Assembly (NCBI RefSeq): GCF_000772105.1
Contig: NZ_CP009354.1
Location: forward strand, 2,108,001-2,172,000
Source: Vibrio tubiashii ATCC 19109
GTDB taxonomy: Bacteria > Pseudomonadota > Gammaproteobacteria > Enterobacterales > Vibrionaceae
DNA length: 64,000 nt
Reading direction: 5' to 3'
Shown here: one piece after another, positions 45,847 to 55,109 of the stretch
Position numbering within the stretch: position 1 is the stretch's first letter
How the letters are laid out: each line of letters opens with the position of its first letter
Notes under the pieces: model-generated
Databases searched by the model: none
What the model was told of the DNA's origin: nothing
Seen by the model: the letters and a program-made list of their open reading frames with translations, nothing else
Made by a program: the position numbers and the translations under genes

Positions 45847-47220
45847 TTACTTATCTAACTGATTGAAGATATTAAGAATAACTTGCTCGACGTAAAGCAG
45901 AACCATAGCCTGGCCAGACGGCTCACGATATGCACCTGTCAATGCAATGATGTTACCTGTTTTGTGGTCAAACGCTGAGAACTGACCGTTCACGCCAATC
46001 ATGGTAGAGAACTTGCGCCCACCAAACTCAACGGTGCGCCATTGGTTTTTGTAGAAAGCCGTTGGCATTAATAGATGTTCGTAAGAAATACGACCCCAAG
46101 CTTGTTTTACTTCAGCATCGCCATTCTTAACTTGCTCGATGTACTTTTTAGGCAGAACTTGCTCACCTTTAAAGTTTTTACCATCGTTGACCATTAACAA
46201 GCTACCGATAGCAAAGTCGCGTGTGGTCATGTTCGCAGAACCAGATGCCATCGACTCTTTATTCACACTAGTATACATCGCCATATCGCTGGTAAAGCCA
46301 CCTTTCTTCCATAGGTACTTTTCGTAAAACTCAGCAAGTGTCATGCCACTTGCACGTGAAATTGCCAGGCCTAACATTTCCGTATTGATATCACGATATT
46401 CATAGCCAAAGCCAGGTGGGTTTTCTGGTTTGGCTTGCTTAACGAAAACTTTTGATAGGTACTCGCTAAAAGAATTTATCTCACCATTCGCATCTGGGCG
46501 TGGGATTAGCTTGCCATCTTTCTCTACATGGCCGTTATACCCCATAGCTGACGGCATGGAACTATCCCATGAACCATCTGCACCAGCAGCGTAATTTGAC
46601 CAGTGGTACCCGTCTCGGCTCTTAGGTAGCTTCACGACACCCGCAGTCATATCAGCATAGTAATGAAGAGGAATGTTCGCCCACTCGCTACCTTTCAGTT
46701 CAGGTGCATACTTACCGATAGGGTCATTCATACTGAGCAAGCCTTCTTCTTCAGCAATAAATGCAGCCATGCTCGAAAAAGACTTAGTCGAAGACATAAT
46801 ATGGTTCAGCGTATCTTTATTGGTACCATTCCAATAGTCTTCTGCGATCACTTCACCTTTTTTATTCATGATGACGTAGTTTTGGATACTGGCACGATCA
46901 CGCATCACATCGTACAACGAGATTTTATGTCCCGGAATCACATCATCCAACATTACTTTAGCTGGATCAAAGCTGTTTAACACCTTGATAGGCATCGCTT
47001 TATTTGGGTTATTCTCTACCTGAGCCCAGTGATGATAAAGATGCGCATCTGCCATGGTAAACTGGACAAAACGCTTCTCTTCCCAGTTCTCAACACCCGC
47101 TCCGTAATGGTTAAGGTTTGCTTCCATTTTTGCATTGGGCTCATGGTATGTCACAGCCTGTACTGGAACAGTGATACCGACGCTAGATAGTAGGGTTAGT
47201 GCAAGTAGTGTCTTCTTCAT
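45847..47220 (-). CDS. Exported serine hydrolase of the beta-lactamase/class C family (COG1680)
   Basis: 457 residues with signal peptide (cut near VQA-VTYHE). The penicillin-binding-type motif SSTK (S143-K146) is present. The second motif is YRD (in YEYRDINTEML), where class C enzymes have YxN. EFGGRKFSTMIG may form the third. Relatives include esterases and 6-aminohexanoate-dimer hydrolases, so a beta-lactam substrate should not be assumed. AAGGAAC precedes the ATG. A LysR gene on the same strand lies upstream. Confidence 0.85.
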   Translation of the reverse strand: MKKTLLALTLLSSVGITVPVQAVTYHEPNAKMEANLNHYGAGVENWEEKRFVQFTMADAHLYHHWAQVENNPNKAMPIKVLNSFDPAKVMLDDVIPGHKISLYDVMRDRASIQNYVIMNKKGEVIAEDYWNGTNKDTLNHIMSSTKSFSSMAAFIAEEEGLLSMNDPIGKYAPELKGSEWANIPLHYYADMTAGVVKLPKSRDGYHWSNYAAGADGSWDSSMPSAMGYNGHVEKDGKLIPRPDANGEINSFSEYLSKVFVKQAKPENPPGFGYEYRDINTEMLGLAISRASGMTLAEFYEKYLWKKGGFTSDMAMYTSVNKESMASGSANMTTRDFAIGSLLMVNDGKNFKGEQVLPKKYIEQVKNGDAEVKQAWGRISYEHLLMPTAFYKNQWRTVEFGGRKFSTMIGVNGQFSAFDHKTGNIIALTGAYREPSGQAMVLLYVEQVILNIFNQLDK

Positions 47221-47278
47221 GTGAAAGTTCCTTTATTAAGTTGTCCTAATCTTACTTGCGAGCATCGAATAGTTTAAA

Positions 47279-48169
47279 TTAGTTACTATTCGATTTTCGA
47301 ATACTAAATGAATCAATGATAAATTGACCGACTCTGCCCATATCTCTGTTCGCTGCCCATACCAAGTCTAAGCCTGAGTACATCTTAGTTTGATTGAACT
47401 CTGGCTTTATGGAAACAAGTGACCCTAACTCGATACGTTCGTGGCACCAATCTGATGGTAATATTCCCCACCCCATACCGAGTTCAATAAGATGACTGCA
47501 TTGAACCAAGTTATCTGCTTGCCAAGTATCTTGCGAAAAAATAGAAGTTTTACTTAACACGGGATGACTGCTGAGTGAGCGGCCGATGATTTGCCGCGCA
47601 GCGAGTAACTCTTCATTGGAGACTTCTGATAAATCAGCCAGTGGATAGTCAGGACTACATACGCACTGCCATTCATATTGATGAATGGTGATAAAATTGA
47701 GGTACTGAGGGTAAGCATCAGCACCAAAGTGTACACCGAGGTCAATCTCATGATTGAGTAGCGCTTGCTGCAAGGCTATGTGGTCGAGAAGCTGAATTTG
47801 TACTTCGGTGTTAGGAAACTTTTCTTCTAATCCAATCAAGACAGAGTCTAAACAAGATAGCGGTGCCATAGGGTCAACACCGATAACTATCTTGGTTTCG
47901 ACCTCATTGTAAACCGCTTGAGCAAAGCTGTTCATCTTATCTGCCTGACGGAGTAAAAGTTTGGCCTGTTGATAAAGTCTTTCACCCGCCTTGGTTAAAG
48001 TGGGCTTACGGGTTTGACGATCAAATAAACTAAGGCCTAACTCATCTTCTAAGTTACTTACCCCAATACTGACTGAACTCTGGCTTTTATTGAGCTTTCT
48101 CGCCGCGGCTGAAAAAGAGCCTGCTTCTACCGTAGTAACAAAAGCGATGGTTTGTTCCAAATTGATCAT
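47279..48169 (-). CDS. LysR-family transcriptional regulator
   Basis: 296 residues. The N-terminal winged helix (FVTTVEAGSFSAAARKLNKSQSSVSIGVSNLEDELG) is followed by the substrate-binding domain (from ~90, TKIVIGVDPMAPLS). The ATG at 48169 has GAGAG upstream; an ATG five codons earlier is possible. It is 58 bases upstream of the serine hydrolase gene, same strand, and may control it. The effector is unknown. Confidence 0.92.
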   Translation of the reverse strand: MINLEQTIAFVTTVEAGSFSAAARKLNKSQSSVSIGVSNLEDELGLSLFDRQTRKPTLTKAGERLYQQAKLLLRQADKMNSFAQAVYNEVETKIVIGVDPMAPLSCLDSVLIGLEEKFPNTEVQIQLLDHIALQQALLNHEIDLGVHFGADAYPQYLNFITIHQYEWQCVCSPDYPLADLSEVSNEELLAARQIIGRSLSSHPVLSKTSIFSQDTWQADNLVQCSHLIELGMGWGILPSDWCHERIELGSLVSIKPEFNQTKMYSGLDLVWAANRDMGRVGQFIIDSFSIRKSNSN

Positions 48170-48274
48170 TCTATCTCTCACCATAACGCATTGATTGAAA
48201 ATATTATTTATAACAATAATGCTAATGTCCCCCTATCTGCAATAAAGCTACAATGGCAAACATCGGAGGTTTGA

Positions 48275-48325
48275 ATGAAACTACGAATAGAAAAGTTAGG
48301 TAAGCAGATAGCAAAACGCCGCTAA
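48275..48325 (+). CDS. Candidate 16-residue basic microprotein (MKLRIEKLGKQIAKRR)
   Basis: The ORF has a perfect GGAGG five bases before the ATG and is immediately followed by, and partly inside, a strong hairpin with a T-run on the plus strand. A TACAAT -10-like box lies at 48249-48254. The peptide has eight basic residues and one acidic residue. It could be a microprotein or a leader peptide of a short RNA. No known family; the call rests on the signals only. Confidence 0.45.
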   Translation: MKLRIEKLGKQIAKRR

Positions 48326-48340
48326 TAAAAGCGGCGTTTT
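48313..48340. terminator. Bidirectional terminator between the 16-codon ORF and ffs
   Basis: AAAACGCCGC (48313-48322) pairs with GCGGCGTTTT (48331-48340). It serves ffs on the minus strand and the small ORF on the plus strand. Confidence 0.88.
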
Positions 48341-48344
48341 AGAT

Positions 48345-48452
48345 GGGTGGAAGCCCCAGCCACATCCCGGCACACAAGTCACACGCTGCGGCTGCTTCCT
48401 TCCGGACCTGACCGAGTTCACGAGCTATTGTTGCGGGAGGACCAGGGCCTCC
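48345..48452 (-). ncRNA. ffs: Signal recognition particle 4.5S RNA
   Basis: The minus strand carries the conserved SRP core GGTCAGGTCCGGAAGGAAGC with the GGAA tetraloop, the symmetric CAG...GTG-type internal loops, and CTCCCGCAAC near the 5' end. The terminal arms GGAGGCCC and GGGGCTTCC pair to close the hairpin. Length (about 108 nt) agrees with the bacterial small SRP RNA. It binds Ffh and targets inner-membrane proteins to SecYEG. The ends are estimated from the pairing. Confidence 0.96.
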
Positions 48453-48574
48453 ATAGATTCTGTTTCCTTAGCATCGCTAAGGAGTGAGAGGATTATCAAA
48501 CATCCGATGGGGTATTTCAAGTCTAACACCGAATAAAACGCCTCTTTTCGTTTCAACTGCTTAGTCAGTAACCA

Positions 48575-50584
48575 TTAATTGAGATAATGGACGTTTTTAC
48601 CCTCATTGATGTCTTCGTTAGCGCACTGTTTTGACTGCTGTTTATGCTGATACATGGCTTCGTCGGCTTCGTTAAGCACTTCTTGCAGGCTCATAAAGGT
48701 GCGCCGCGGTAACGAAATACCGATAGCAACGGAAATATCGAAAGAGAGTTTGTACGCTTGCGAGGAGAAAGGAACCACCTTGAGCTTTTCTAGCATGGTA
48801 CACACACTTTGTTTCTCAACCTTGCCGACCAAAATAAACTCATCGCCACCGATTCGATAGCAGCGCCCTTTCCATACTCGCTCAATATGTTCGGCGACAC
48901 TTTTCAGCACTAAATCCCCTACCTCATGACCATAGGTGTCGTTGATGTGCTTAAAATGGTTCACATCAAGATAGATGACCGTCATATCGGCACTAACACC
49001 ACTGCTAAATCGTTGATGCATGGCACGGCGGTTCTTTAAGCGTGTTAAAGGGTCAGTATTTGACTGACTGTGCAGGTACATTGAGACGATCAGCATAAAG
49101 CCAATCACCATTACGAACAGAATATGGCTTTTTCGTGAGAATGCCTGTTCAGCTTGCAGTGTCGCGCGCCAATTGGGTTGATAATCATACCGTTCGACAG
49201 TAGATGCGATATCAAGCATTTTTATCGCTCGGCTAAATAGAGGGGCGAGCTCGGCACCGACTTCGTTTTTAACAAATCCAATCGCGACATCTGAGCGGTA
49301 AAAACTGCCAATCAGCTGATCCTCTTCGAGCGGGAGTAAATCTTTCGATTCGCGTAACTTTTTATTGAAGCTTGCCCGGCTGGTTGCCATGTAGTCGATA
49401 TCACCGTTTAGCAGCGCGGTATAAAGTTGCTGGGAGGTCGAGAATGACTTGAGCTCTTTATTAGGTAAGAGCTGAGAAAGCAGATCTGCAAAAAAGTCAT
49501 CTTTTAACACACCGATTTGCTCAACAATCAGCTCTGATACATTGCTGTAAACATTATCCTTGTACCCTTCACGTTTAATCATTACCACTTCAGGGAAGTA
49601 GTACGGGTCACTAAACTCGGCAATCTGTTTTCTTGGCTCCGAAACAATCAGTGGGGCAATAATATCAATCCGCTTGGCAACAAAATCTTGGTACATGCTC
49701 TCCCAAGTTTCATCGGCATTACTTACCACTTGGCAGTTAAGCATCAATATTTGACAAGACTGCATGACCACATCGGCGCTTATCCCCGTCACCTGACCAT
49801 CTTTATGGTAAACCGTGTATTGACCAACATTCTCTAGCTTAACTTTGTAGGTTCGATTGAGATTCAAATTGCTATCAATAACAGACTGACGTAAAGCTTG
49901 TTGACGTAGTTCAAACTGATATTGCTTCACCGACTCCCTTAAGCGCTTCTGAATTTCCGCGGTATGGATGTATGCTTCGATAGTCGCAAGTAAGTCCCTA
50001 TGCACATCCTTGGGCGCAATGATTGAAACAGGTTTAATCGACAATTGATTGTTAAGCAGTTGAGCATCGTAACCCGCCAGCAACATCGGTTTTAACTGAT
50101 TGATCGCATCCACGATGCCATCAACCTTATTCTGTTCAAGGAGTGCTTTAGCGTGATCATGCCCAGTGTATTCAATCTGGGCGATATCTGGATAGTTGAC
50201 GGAAATGAGCTCACCGTAGATCGTGCCTTGCGGAATACCAATAACCTTTGCAGAAGCCAAAGTGGCGTTTTGTAAGCTATATAGGTAAGTGAACTCAATA
50301 TTGGTTGGGCTTGAGAAATCAAAATACTCAGCACGCTCTGGGGTAAAAGTCACGTTAGCAGCAAAATCTGCATTCCCTAACTTAACAGCTTCAAGAATGT
50401 CATTGAAGCTTGGGTAATAGACGTATTCAATCTCAATCCCAAAGCGTTCAGAAACCGAATCAAAAAGGGTGCGCGTAACAAAATCATCGGCCTCAATCCC
50501 TACTTTATAGGCAACATTACTCATCGCCACGGGCGCGCTGAAAATAGTAATGATGAGAAGAGTCGTTCGCCAGATAAGGCCCAT
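48575..50584 (-). CDS. Diguanylate cyclase with tandem periplasmic solute-binding sensor domains
   Basis: 669 residues. A signal or anchor sequence (IWRTTLLIITIFSAPVAMS) leads into two SBP_bac_3-like domains (about 22-235 and 245-460), a membrane segment (ILFVMVIGFMLIVSMYL) and a GGDEF domain starting DPLTRLKNRRAMHQRF. The active loop GGDEF is intact (579-583). There is no RxxD inhibitory site at the expected place. It should sense small solutes in the periplasm and make c-di-GMP. The Met at 50584 is taken as start, because the signal peptide begins there. Confidence 0.92.
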   Translation of the reverse strand: MGLIWRTTLLIITIFSAPVAMSNVAYKVGIEADDFVTRTLFDSVSERFGIEIEYVYYPSFNDILEAVKLGNADFAANVTFTPERAEYFDFSSPTNIEFTYLYSLQNATLASAKVIGIPQGTIYGELISVNYPDIAQIEYTGHDHAKALLEQNKVDGIVDAINQLKPMLLAGYDAQLLNNQLSIKPVSIIAPKDVHRDLLATIEAYIHTAEIQKRLRESVKQYQFELRQQALRQSVIDSNLNLNRTYKVKLENVGQYTVYHKDGQVTGISADVVMQSCQILMLNCQVVSNADETWESMYQDFVAKRIDIIAPLIVSEPRKQIAEFSDPYYFPEVVMIKREGYKDNVYSNVSELIVEQIGVLKDDFFADLLSQLLPNKELKSFSTSQQLYTALLNGDIDYMATSRASFNKKLRESKDLLPLEEDQLIGSFYRSDVAIGFVKNEVGAELAPLFSRAIKMLDIASTVERYDYQPNWRATLQAEQAFSRKSHILFVMVIGFMLIVSMYLHSQSNTDPLTRLKNRRAMHQRFSSGVSADMTVIYLDVNHFKHINDTYGHEVGDLVLKSVAEHIERVWKGRCYRIGGDEFILVGKVEKQSVCTMLEKLKVVPFSSQAYKLSFDISVAIGISLPRRTFMSLQEVLNEADEAMYQHKQQSKQCANEDINEGKNVHYLN

Positions 50585-50739
50585 TTCGCCCAAAATCCCT
50601 TTTGAATAGTTATAATAGGTCAGCAAACTGCCCTATTGGTGTAAGCCTTTCCTTGACTGACTAGAGCAGATTTTCGGCAATTTTGACACAACAAGTTACA
50701 TATGCCAAGCCTGCATGTTCAATCATAAAAATGGATTTA

Positions 50740-51480
50740 TTATATATCTTGATTTTCTTCTACACTGCGCAGAATGTAGTCTGTCATCCAAGCTGTACCT
50801 AGTAGGCAAATCCATACCACAAACACCGGATTCGGTACTTCGATATTGGGTGAAACAACCAAGGCGGCAAAGCCAACCGTTGGCAGTGTCCAGCAAAGCA
50901 GCTTACTCCAACGAAAGGTTTTCAGCTGAGACAAGCTCTCCATCGAAGCCATGATACCCGTGATACATAAAGCAATTAATGCAGCATAAGAGAGGTCAGC
51001 GATCCAGAGCGGAAGAATCAATCCAAGCGCCCACCAGCTATGATTATTTGATGGTTTCCAATGTGAAGCCGCCCACCAGATTACCGCAACCGATAGGGTT
51101 TGAACGAGAGTGACAATCGGCTCTCCTGCTAGCTTATCTCCGGCTTGCGTGACCATAATACCTATCAGTAAGGTCGCGACGATTAAGAAGCTAGTGAGTA
51201 CCACACCGAGACTACTGCGTCTTGAAAAAGCCACCATTAACAAAGGAAATAAGACCCACAGGCTAACTGAAAGTGTGATAGGTTGATGAGGAAGGGTTAA
51301 ACCATAGGTTGTCATCGCGGCCATTAATACCAAGCCAACAAGACCGCCTTGAGGGAAAATCCACAATGCAGGGATTACCAAGGCTAAGACCGGAATATCG
51401 CCTTCACTAATGCTGATAGCTCTAGCACAAACTACAGCTAACAGAGTTGTCACTAAGAACTGAAATGTAGAAAATACCAT
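50740..51480 (-). CDS. Polytopic membrane protein of unknown function
   Basis: 246 residues with about eight hydrophobic segments (VFSTFQFLVTTLLAVVCARA; IPALWIFPQGGLVGLVLMAA; WWALGLILPLWIADLSYAAL) and no recognised catalytic motif. It ends in a short acidic tail. It is divergent from atl with 49 bases between. No specific family name can be given. Confidence 0.75.
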   Translation of the reverse strand: MVFSTFQFLVTTLLAVVCARAISISEGDIPVLALVIPALWIFPQGGLVGLVLMAAMTTYGLTLPHQPITLSVSLWVLFPLLMVAFSRRSSLGVVLTSFLIVATLLIGIMVTQAGDKLAGEPIVTLVQTLSVAVIWWAASHWKPSNNHSWWALGLILPLWIADLSYAALIALCITGIMASMESLSQLKTFRWSKLLCWTLPTVGFAALVVSPNIEVPNPVFVVWICLLGTAWMTDYILRSVEENQDI

Positions 51481-51529
51481 GCCCTCTCCTTATCCATTCC
51501 TTGGAAATCTGTACTAGGACACAATCATT

Positions 51530-51832
51530 ATGGACCAGTTTTTAATGCAAATCTTTGCAGTAATTCACCAAATTCCCTTAGGAAAAGTCAGTACTTACGG
51601 TGAGATCGCAAAAATGGCGGGTTATCCCGGTTACGCACGCCACGTAGGAAAAGCGTTGGGAAACTTGCCTGCTGACAGTAAATTGCCTTGGTTTCGTGTG
51701 ATTAATAGTCAGGGTAAGATCTCACTTAAAGGGCAAGATTTAGTACGCCAACGTGAAGCGCTGCTCTCAGAGGGGATCGAAGTTAGCAACGATGGAAAGG
51801 TGAAGTTAAAAAAATATAGATGGCAGCCGTAA
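51530..51832 (+). CDS. atl: Alkyltransferase-like DNA repair protein (Atl/YbaZ)
   Basis: A 100-residue MGMT-fold protein. The helix-turn-helix (GYARHVGKALG) and the loop LPWFRVINSQGKIS are present, but the alkyl-acceptor Cys of the PCHR motif is replaced by Trp54 (P-W-F-R). It therefore binds O6-alkylguanine without repairing it and hands the lesion to nucleotide excision repair, as known for ATL proteins. The order atl, ybaY, tesB is like that in E. coli. Confidence 0.94.
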   Translation: MDQFLMQIFAVIHQIPLGKVSTYGEIAKMAGYPGYARHVGKALGNLPADSKLPWFRVINSQGKISLKGQDLVRQREALLSEGIEVSNDGKVKLKKYRWQP

Positions 51833-51864
51833 CGCTACCACCTTATCTATTGAGGTTTGCTTAC

Positions 51865-52293
51865 CTAGTGACGCACTCCAACAAGACGCAAATCCACCTC
51901 ACTGGTCTTGTCAGCATCCGTGATCACTGGGTAAATGGTATCAGTGATAAAGCGCAGCTTACCATTCACTTCGATACGAGCACTGACGCTATAACGATGG
52001 CGTGGGTCAATCTTTGAGGTATGGTAAGCCAAATCAAACTCAAACGGCGATTGCGCGCCATTGGTCTCAAAGCGGTGTTTAGCGATAACCTTAGCAGGAG
52101 CATCAGCCAAAGAGACATCTTGCAAAGTCACGGTAATCAATGAACCTTTTGGCAATGCAATTCGCTCTCGGTAAGAGACGGTTCCTGTCACGCTTTCGAC
52201 TTTATTTTGTGATTGAGTTGTCTCGGCAGATTGGCAGCCCACAAGTACCAAACCTAGTACTGCTGTAGCGACTAGCGCGAATATTTTCTTCAT
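51865..52293 (-). CDS. ybaY: YbaY-family lipoprotein
   Basis: 142 residues with lipobox LVLVGC (Cys near 20) and the YbaY beta-sandwich region (VTGTVSYRERIALPKGSLITV; DPRHRYSVSARIEVNGKLRF). It is an outer-membrane lipoprotein of uncertain function, similar in fold to secretin pilotins. It stands between atl and tesB, convergent with atl and divergent from tesB. Confidence 0.9.
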   Translation of the reverse strand: MKKIFALVATAVLGLVLVGCQSAETTQSQNKVESVTGTVSYRERIALPKGSLITVTLQDVSLADAPAKVIAKHRFETNGAQSPFEFDLAYHTSKIDPRHRYSVSARIEVNGKLRFITDTIYPVITDADKTSEVDLRLVGVRH

Positions 52294-52487
52294 TGAATAC
52301 TCTCTTAACTTATTAGATTTTCGAGAATTATAAGTAGCCTCTATTAGCTTGTCATTGCAATTCGATGATTATTGACAAGACTTTAACTATGTTGAGTTTT
52401 GCCTGACATAGAAATCAAACAACTGTTTTATTTGTCACTAAACTGGGTAAAATACCACCTAGATACAAAGAATATAAGGTAGAGAAA

Positions 52488-53348
52488 ATGAGTAAACCTC
52501 TAAGTGAATTGCTAGACTTGCTCCAACTTGAAAAGCTAGAAGAGGGCCTGTTTCGAGGTCAAAGTGAAAACTTAGGGCTTCCTCAAGTCTATGGCGGTCA
52601 AGTGATTGGCCAAGCCTTATCCGCAGCGCGTTATACGGTTGATGCAGACCGTACTGTTCACTCGTTCCATAGTTACTTCCTCTACCCTGGTGATCCTGAG
52701 AAACCGATTATCTATGACGTAGAAAATCTACGTGATGGGCGCAGTTTTAGTACGCGCCGTGTTAAAGCCATTCAAAATGGTCGCCCGATTTTCTACTTAA
52801 CCGCGTCTTACCACGGTGAAGCTCCGGGGTTTGAGCACCAAAACACCATGCCGGATATTCCGGGACCTGAAAACTATGCCTCAGAGTCAGAGTTAGCGGA
52901 ACGTATTGCTGACTTTTTACCAGAAAAACTAAAGAAGACCTTCTGTGGTGAAAAGCCAATTGAAATGCGTCCCGTCACTGTCGTTAACCCTCTAAAACCA
53001 GAGAAAGTCGAAGCAAAACAGTATCTGTGGATTAGAGCAAACGGCGAAATGCCAGATAATCAATTGATCCATCAGTACTTGCTCGGCTATGCCTCTGATT
53101 GGGGTTTCTTAGTGACGGCTCTTCACCCTCACGGCGTCTCTTTAATGACTCCGAAATTCCAAGTCGCCACTATCGATCATTCGATCTGGTTCCACCGCCC
53201 ATTCAAGATGGACGAGTGGTTGTTGTACGTCATTGAAAGTCCAACCGCGAGCAATACACGTGGTCTAGTGCGTGGTGAGATTTACAATCGCAATGGTGAT
53301 TTGGTCGCCTCTGCGGTACAAGAAGGCGTCATGCGCTTTACTGAGTAG
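52488..53348 (+). CDS. tesB: Acyl-CoA thioesterase II
   Basis: A 286-residue double-hotdog thioesterase. It has [18 protein letters not shown] near the N-terminus, then [12 protein letters not shown], and in the second half [22 protein letters not shown] with the catalytic Asp. The Gln of the triad is in VQEGVMR. It hydrolyses medium- and long-chain acyl-CoAs in the cytoplasm. AAGGTAG precedes the ATG. Confidence 0.97.
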   Translation: MSKPLSELLDLLQLEKLEEGLFRGQSENLGLPQVYGGQVIGQALSAARYTVDADRTVHSFHSYFLYPGDPEKPIIYDVENLRDGRSFSTRRVKAIQNGRPIFYLTASYHGEAPGFEHQNTMPDIPGPENYASESELAERIADFLPEKLKKTFCGEKPIEMRPVTVVNPLKPEKVEAKQYLWIRANGEMPDNQLIHQYLLGYASDWGFLVTALHPHGVSLMTPKFQVATIDHSIWFHRPFKMDEWLLYVIESPTASNTRGLVRGEIYNRNGDLVASAVQEGVMRFTE

Positions 53349-53368
53349 ACTCTCCACCTTTCAAGAAC

Positions 53369-53391
53369 AGCCTCCTAACGGAGGCTTTTTT
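53369..53391 (+). terminator. Rho-independent terminator after tesB
   Basis: AGCCTCC (53369-53375) pairs with GGAGGCT (53380-53386) around TAAC, followed by Ts. Confidence 0.9.
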
Positions 53392-54421
53392 AATGTGTAT
53401 GTCCATGTGACCGTTCAATGCTAAAGCCACTAAAGCTAGAATCTACACTACCTTTGAAGCAATTAATCACCCAAGGGAATGCGTCGGTAACGTAATAACC
53501 GTACTGACCATTCACCGTCATGCCGTTACATTCATCGAGGTCTCCCAACCCTGCTGAGTACTCCCAGTCGCCTCGGAACTGCCCGTCATAATTGCTGCTC
53601 GCAACGTTGCCACCTACAACGGGAGCCGTATAGCTTCCCACATCAACACGAGCCCCCGTTTTCAAGCGGTAGCTTGAGGTCGCTTTACGAACCTGACTGG
53701 TTGAACTATCTAGGAAACAACTGCCATAAATTGGGAACCCATCAGCAGCAAAGCCTATTACTGGAGAGGCCTCTCCCCCCGCACAATCTTGGACGAACAT
53801 GGCAACGGGATTGCCGTGGTAGTGATACTCCCCGGTAGGCTGGACATGTGCATTGTGAATATCGGTACCAAAGCCGTTTAGAGACGACATCGGATCGTAG
53901 CGCCACGGATTATTGATTTCACTTTGACCACAGCCCGTACGTTCATCCCCCACACCGTAGCAAGCAGCCGCCAACAGATCGACCTTAACGCCGTTAAGTA
54001 GAACTGCTTCTGACGTCCCTAAGCTTAACGCAGTAGTAGAACCTACAAAGCTAGGTGAAGCGGTAAACTCATAGTAGGTCGATTGCTCGGAGACGTTGGT
54101 GGCAAATGAAGCCGTCACATCATTGAAGTCATGGTTCGGAATCGCATTCGACTGAATAATGCACTTACTACCGCTCGACGTTATCTGCGTTTGACCGGTG
54201 TAAATGAGTGAGCGTTGGATGTCATTCACGGTAGAAAAGAAGGTACCCAGATATTGTTGGCAATCACCTGAAAGATTTGCAAATAAAAGGTTAGTGATGT
54301 TATTGCCTGATACCGAAGGCGTTGATGTGGTGCTGCTTGAGTCATCTCCGCCATTGCAGCCACTAAGTAGTGTCGCTGCAATGGTTAAACTCAAGACATG
54401 AGTTGATGGTAATACTGACAT
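53390..54421 (-). CDS. YHYH-domain lipoprotein
   Basis: 343 residues with lipobox LLSGC, an Asp/Ser/Thr-rich linker, and a YHYH domain (the motif itself in PTGEYHYHGNP, near 215). Six or more conserved-looking cysteines (CYGVGDERTGC; DECNGM; NCFKGS) suggest disulfides. YHYH domains occur in exported proteins of marine bacteria; the function is not known. The ATG at 54421 is chosen because AAGGA is eight bases away, while the ATG at 54430 directly abuts it. Confidence 0.85.
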   Translation of the reverse strand: MSVLPSTHVLSLTIAATLLSGCNGGDDSSSTTSTPSVSGNNITNLLFANLSGDCQQYLGTFFSTVNDIQRSLIYTGQTQITSSGSKCIIQSNAIPNHDFNDVTASFATNVSEQSTYYEFTASPSFVGSTTALSLGTSEAVLLNGVKVDLLAAACYGVGDERTGCGQSEINNPWRYDPMSSLNGFGTDIHNAHVQPTGEYHYHGNPVAMFVQDCAGGEASPVIGFAADGFPIYGSCFLDSSTSQVRKATSSYRLKTGARVDVGSYTAPVVGGNVASSNYDGQFRGDWEYSAGLGDLDECNGMTVNGQYGYYVTDAFPWVINCFKGSVDSSFSGFSIERSHGHTH

Positions 54422-54518
54422 TTTATTCATCCTTGTTATGTGTATTTACTGTCAGATTAGTCACACTTAACAAGTTTCAAAATGAGCTTTACTTGGCTTT
54501 ACCCTGCCATACACTCCT

Positions 54519-54986
54519 TTACGTATGGCATATTGGAAGAGCTGTGGTGTATTTAAGAGGTTCCATGGCAAAGGTAGAGGTCACGTTAGAAATACCTTCG
54601 ACGGAATTCACCAGTTTTTTATAAAAATGATCAAAGCACTGCATATCTTTAACCAGCACTTTCATCATGTAATCGTACTCCCCTGCCATGCGGTAGAACT
54701 CCATCACTTCGGGGAATTCTGACGCAGTGGATACAAACTGGCTATACCACTCGTGAGAATGGTCGCTCGTCTTAACTAACACAAACGCAGTGAATGACAG
54801 ATCGAGTTTTTCTGGGTTAAGCAAGGCGACTCGTTTTTGAATCACGCCCGCTTCCTCAAGCTTTTTTAGCCGCTTCCAACATGGTGTCGTGGTTAGATTA
54901 ACCGCTTCCGCGAGGTCGTTGAGAGACAAGGTCGCATCGTTTTGCAATAGGTCGAGCATCTTGCGATCAATTTTATCAATATCCAT
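54519..54986 (-). CDS. decR: Lrp/AsnC-family regulator, DecR (YbaO)-like
   Basis: 155 residues. It opens [20 protein letters not shown] with the [23 protein letters not shown], then a RAM domain ending [19 protein letters not shown]. The HTH and C-terminus agree closely with E. coli DecR/YbaO, which activates cysteine detoxification in response to L-cysteine. The start at 54986 removes an unlikely 67-codon extension that would cross the divergent gene. It lies head-to-head with a cysteine-synthase-fold enzyme gene. Confidence 0.88.
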   Translation of the reverse strand: MDIDKIDRKMLDLLQNDATLSLNDLAEAVNLTTTPCWKRLKKLEEAGVIQKRVALLNPEKLDLSFTAFVLVKTSDHSHEWYSQFVSTASEFPEVMEFYRMAGEYDYMMKVLVKDMQCFDHFYKKLVNSVEGISNVTSTFAMEPLKYTTALPICHT

Positions 54987-55109
54987 ATCCACACACTTCT
55001 CAAAATAGAAAAATTTTCTCCATATTAAGCAAAAGACAATAAAATTGGCAAAGCTTTTCTCTCTACAAATAGGTAAATTAACCTCATACCGAATTGAAGG
55101 AGAACCTCT

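Noticed and set aside
45847..47220. Annotation as an antibiotic-resistance beta-lactamase
   Set aside because: Only the SxxK motif is typical; the YxN motif is altered and the size (457) fits esterase-type relatives.
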